From positions 1 through 6,350 of the forward strand of contig DASZTR010000024.1 of the NCBI GenBank assembly GCA_035547955.1: DNA of 6,350 nt, in the 5' to 3' direction. The translations under genes and the position numbers were made by a program. Of the stretch, positions 5,329-6,350 are shown one piece after another. The notes beneath the pieces are model-generated. The model searched no databases and was not told where the DNA came from. It saw only the letters and a list, made by a program, of their open reading frames with translations. Source of the stretch: Nitrososphaera sp035547955 (GTDB taxonomy: Archaea > Thermoproteota > Nitrososphaeria > Nitrososphaerales > Nitrososphaeraceae). The number at the start of each line of letters is the position of its first letter. Within the stretch, counting starts at the first letter, position 1.

Positions 5329-5964
5329 CTAGTCTTTGTCGAGCTCTACCTGCTCAAGGCGAGTCAATGCTTGCACTATCTCCTTCTGCAGCTGTTCGAT
5401 GCCCTTTTCTTCTGCCTTGAATTGTTTCTTTTCAGAGTCGTCGCGGACTTTTTCCGGTATCGGCATCACCTGTACGCGCTCTATCACTATAGGCGCGGCC
5501 CCGGCCTTTGATATCTCTGCGAGTTTCTGGTCAAGGGCAGATATCCTGTCCTCAAGGAGCGACGCCAGGTTGTTGCGCATGTCGGCAAGCTCTGAATACT
5601 CTGCCACTGGTTTTGTAATCGCTATCCTCTCGTTAAGTGCGTCAAGGTCGCGCTTATATTTTACAAGCAGGCGGTCGCGCTCTAGGCGGTCTATCCTCCC
5701 GTCCTGCTCGGCTTCGTAGACTCGGGTTATCGCCTCCGAAGCAAGCGTTTTTTCAAACATCAGAGAAGCAAGTTCCGCCTTGGCCTCGCTCGATGTCCTT
5801 TTTTCTTGCTGTTGTGGTGGCGTCTGTTGTTCTTGATTGTTCTTCCTTTCTTCTTTTGCCCTTTTTTTCGCCTTTGAGGTGGTGGCTCTGTCGATGATCG
5901 CTGCAGAAATGGCTCCCGCTACAGAAGAACCTGCAATGACGGCCAGGTCGCTGGACATCTGCAA
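5329..5964 (-). CDS. Membrane-anchored coiled-coil protein, function unknown
   Basis: No family is recognised with confidence. The 211 residues begin with a small-residue hydrophobic helix (about 7-24, LAVIAGSSVAGAISAAII), likely a membrane anchor. A strongly basic stretch KAKKRAKEERK (31-41), which should stay cytoplasmic, and a Gln/Pro-rich spacer (43-54) follow. Next is a charged helix (58-115) containing AEQDGRIDRLERDRLL (85-100), which resembles the short SHOCT-type motif (x-x-G-x-I-x-x-x-E-x-x-x-x-L). A heptad-rich coil (about 120-153), a beta-like linker APIVIERVQVMPIP (157-170) and a final Lys/Glu-rich coil (172-211) complete it. The longest start is TTG at 5964; ATG two codons later (5958) is more likely. 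No Shine-Dalgarno motif is seen. It is probably the first gene of the minus-strand trio, 28 bp before the synthetase-like gene, and could act as a scaffold or oligomerising membrane factor. Confidence 0.8.
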   Translation of the reverse strand: MQMSSDLAVIAGSSVAGAISAAIIDRATTSKAKKRAKEERKNNQEQQTPPQQQEKRTSSEAKAELASLMFEKTLASEAITRVYEAEQDGRIDRLERDRLLVKYKRDLDALNERIAITKPVAEYSELADMRNNLASLLEDRISALDQKLAEISKAGAAPIVIERVQVMPIPEKVRDDSEKKQFKAEEKGIEQLQKEIVQALTRLEQVELDKD

Positions 5965-5971
5965 AATAGAT

Positions 5972-5979
5972 GTATAAAG
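5972..5979 (-). promoter_or_regulatory. TATA-like box upstream of the coiled-coil gene
   Basis: The minus strand reads CTTTATAC, a fair TATA match in an AT-rich stretch. Its centre is only about 17 nt before the ATG at 5958, closer than the usual 26 nt. It would place the transcription start inside the gene, near 5949. Either a less perfect element further upstream (T-rich, about 5985-5993) is used, or the real start differs. Confidence 0.3.
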
Positions 5980-6055
5980 AGCTTACAAAAAAAGCTTTGC
6001 CAGATACGTACATAGTTAGTTAACTTTTCATCCGGAGACTAGTTACCCATACGGA

Positions 6056-6074
6056 CAATTCCTTGTCGGAATTG
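6056..6074. repeat. Perfect inverted repeat CAATTCC-N5-GGAATTG
   Basis: Seven base pairs pair exactly around a 5-nt loop (TTGTC). GAC (6054-6056) and GTC (6075-6077) could extend the stem with a one-base bulge. No T-run follows on either strand, so it is not a typical terminator. An operator or part of a small RNA is possible. Confidence 0.45.
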
Positions 6075-6123
6075 GTCGCGCATTAACTTTGCTGCAGATA
6101 CTATCGAAGTTCGCGGTTACCTA

Positions 6124-6168
6124 CAAAAAAGAAGGAGATCCGCGGCCAACAGTGTCCGTTATCCTTCT
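6124..6168 (-). terminator. Candidate terminator-like stem followed by a T-run (minus strand)
   Basis: Read on the minus strand, AGAAGGA (6168-6162) pairs with TCCTTCT (6136-6130) around a loop of about 25 nt, and a T6 run follows at once (6130-6125). This resembles an intrinsic terminator for transcription entering from the right edge. The stem is short and the loop long, so the U-tract would matter more than the hairpin. A coincidental repeat is possible. Confidence 0.3.
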
Positions 6169-6211
6169 GCTTTATATGCATGTCCTGCAATTTCCATAAT
6201 TTTTTGTAAAT

Positions 6212-6229
6212 TTTCTATAAAAATAGAAA
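6212..6229. repeat. AT-rich inverted repeat TTTCTAT-N4-ATAGAAA
   Basis: A perfect 7-bp stem with an AAAA loop. On the + strand it contains TATAAAAA, a possible TATA box for the edge gene on that strand. On the minus strand it gives a CTATTTTTATAG U-rich tract that could end the alternative minus-strand gene. Its meaning depends on which edge reading is right. Confidence 0.4.
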
Positions 6230-6234
6230 CAATT

Positions 6235-6350
6235 TTGGTATTACCTTTCACCAAGTTCGCTATTTGCTATATCACAGCTTTTTTAGTTTGCGTCACCACC
6301 GTCTCCGCTGTTCCCACCATGGCTGTCATTGTCGAAATGGCTGAGGGGAT
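6235..6350 (+). CDS. Possible start of a secreted-protein gene, cut by window edge (alternative to the minus-strand reading)
   Basis: From TTG at 6235 the frame stays open to the window end, giving about 38 residues. The residues read MVLPFTK, then a hydrophobic stretch FAICYITAFLVCVTTV, then VSA followed by VP. This is the layout of a signal peptide: a short basic n-region, an h-region of about 16 residues and a V-x-A cleavage site. An internal ATG lies at 6319. The DNA just upstream is AT-rich and promoter-like, but the best TATA box (about 6216-6223) would start transcription near 6245, after the TTG. The opposite strand holds a codon-aligned reading, so the two are mirror images and at most one is likely to be coding. 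No family can be named. Confidence 0.35.
   Translation, partial: MVLPFTKFAICYITAFLVCVTTVSAVPTMAVIVEMAEG
6283..6350 (-). CDS. Possible C-terminal end of a gene with Gly/Asp/Asn-rich tail (alternative to the plus-strand reading)
   Basis: On the minus strand a frame enters from the window edge and ends in TAA at 6285-6283 after 21 full codons. The residues are PLSHFDNDSHGG followed by NSGDGGDAN. Such polar, glycine-rich tails occur in real proteins. However, this composition is also what the reverse complement of a Val/Thr/Ala-rich signal peptide gives, and the codons line up exactly with the + strand reading. T-rich tracts downstream (6212-6229 and 6125-6130) could serve as terminators. A second minus frame is also open from the edge to a TAG at 6269-6267. 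No family is recognised. Confidence 0.33.
   Translation of the reverse strand, partial: PLSHFDNDSHGGNSGDGGDAN

Larger units (their letters stand above)
5980..6234. other. Intergenic region without a recognised gene
   Basis: About 255 bp with frequent stops in the frames I followed and no convincing coding sequence. It holds a 7-bp perfect stem at 6056-6074, a second stem at 6130-6168, a TATATAAAG-like box around 6170-6179 and a very AT-rich stretch from about 6189 to 6234. I looked by eye for tRNA arms and found none. It may contain promoters in both directions, a terminator or a small structured RNA. Confidence 0.6.

Noticed and set aside
5263..5897. Ser/Leu/Phe-rich + strand frames opposite the coiled-coil gene
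   Set aside because: Leu/Phe- and Ser/Arg-rich composition is the expected mirror of a Glu/Lys/Gln-rich coiled coil; the minus-strand reading has an ordered domain layout.
5965..6234. Possible tRNA or C/D box RNA
   Set aside because: No cloverleaf arms or T-loop consensus, and no paired C and D boxes, were found by eye. A covariance-model search would be decisive.
1..6350. Mobile element, CRISPR array or defence genes
   Set aside because: No transposase, integrase, long terminal repeat, regularly spaced repeat or nuclease motif is visible, and base composition is even across the genes.

Overview
The window looks like chromosomal DNA from an archaeon, most plausibly an ammonia-oxidising Thaumarchaeote (Nitrososphaerota, Nitrososphaera-like). 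This is inferred from protein style, frequent TTG/GTG starts, scarce Shine-Dalgarno motifs, short AT-rich gaps carrying TATA-like boxes about 26 nt upstream of plausible leaderless starts, and moderately GC-rich coding DNA. No rRNA, tRNA, CRISPR array, insertion sequence or phage gene was recognised.

Left part (1-2552): the 3' part of purD (glycinamide ribonucleotide synthetase, de novo purine synthesis) runs on the + strand. It converges, 21 bp away, on a minus-strand folate pair: folD (methylene-THF dehydrogenase/cyclohydrolase) followed by a 5-formyl-THF cyclo-ligase gene. FolD ends in a TGA that lies in the same reading frame as the cyclo-ligase, one codon before its likely TTG start. The block serves purine and folate one-carbon metabolism.

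Middle (2553-3140): a 99-bp divergent promoter region, then a + strand gene for a small two-helix membrane protein with a Ser/Thr/Pro-rich tail. Its stop codon directly abuts the stop codon of the next, convergent gene with no base between.

Right part (3141-5964): a probable minus-strand operon in transcription order: a membrane-anchored coiled-coil protein, an asparagine-synthetase-like enzyme that lacks the N-terminal glutaminase domain, and a family 2 glycosyltransferase. The gaps are 28 and 30 bp, and each holds its own TATA-like box. An imperfect 22-bp palindrome lies over the predicted transcription start of the glycosyltransferase. The trio suggests making or amidating a surface glycan, but that role is inference.

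Right end (5965-6350): about 270 bp without a convincing gene, with several short inverted repeats and AT-rich promoter- or terminator-like DNA. The edge holds either the start of a + strand gene for a secreted protein or the end of a minus-strand gene with a Gly/Asp/Asn-rich tail. The two readings overlap and at most one is likely to be real. Most of the window is ordinary housekeeping; the glutaminase-less synthetase cluster and its promoter palindrome are the most unusual parts.
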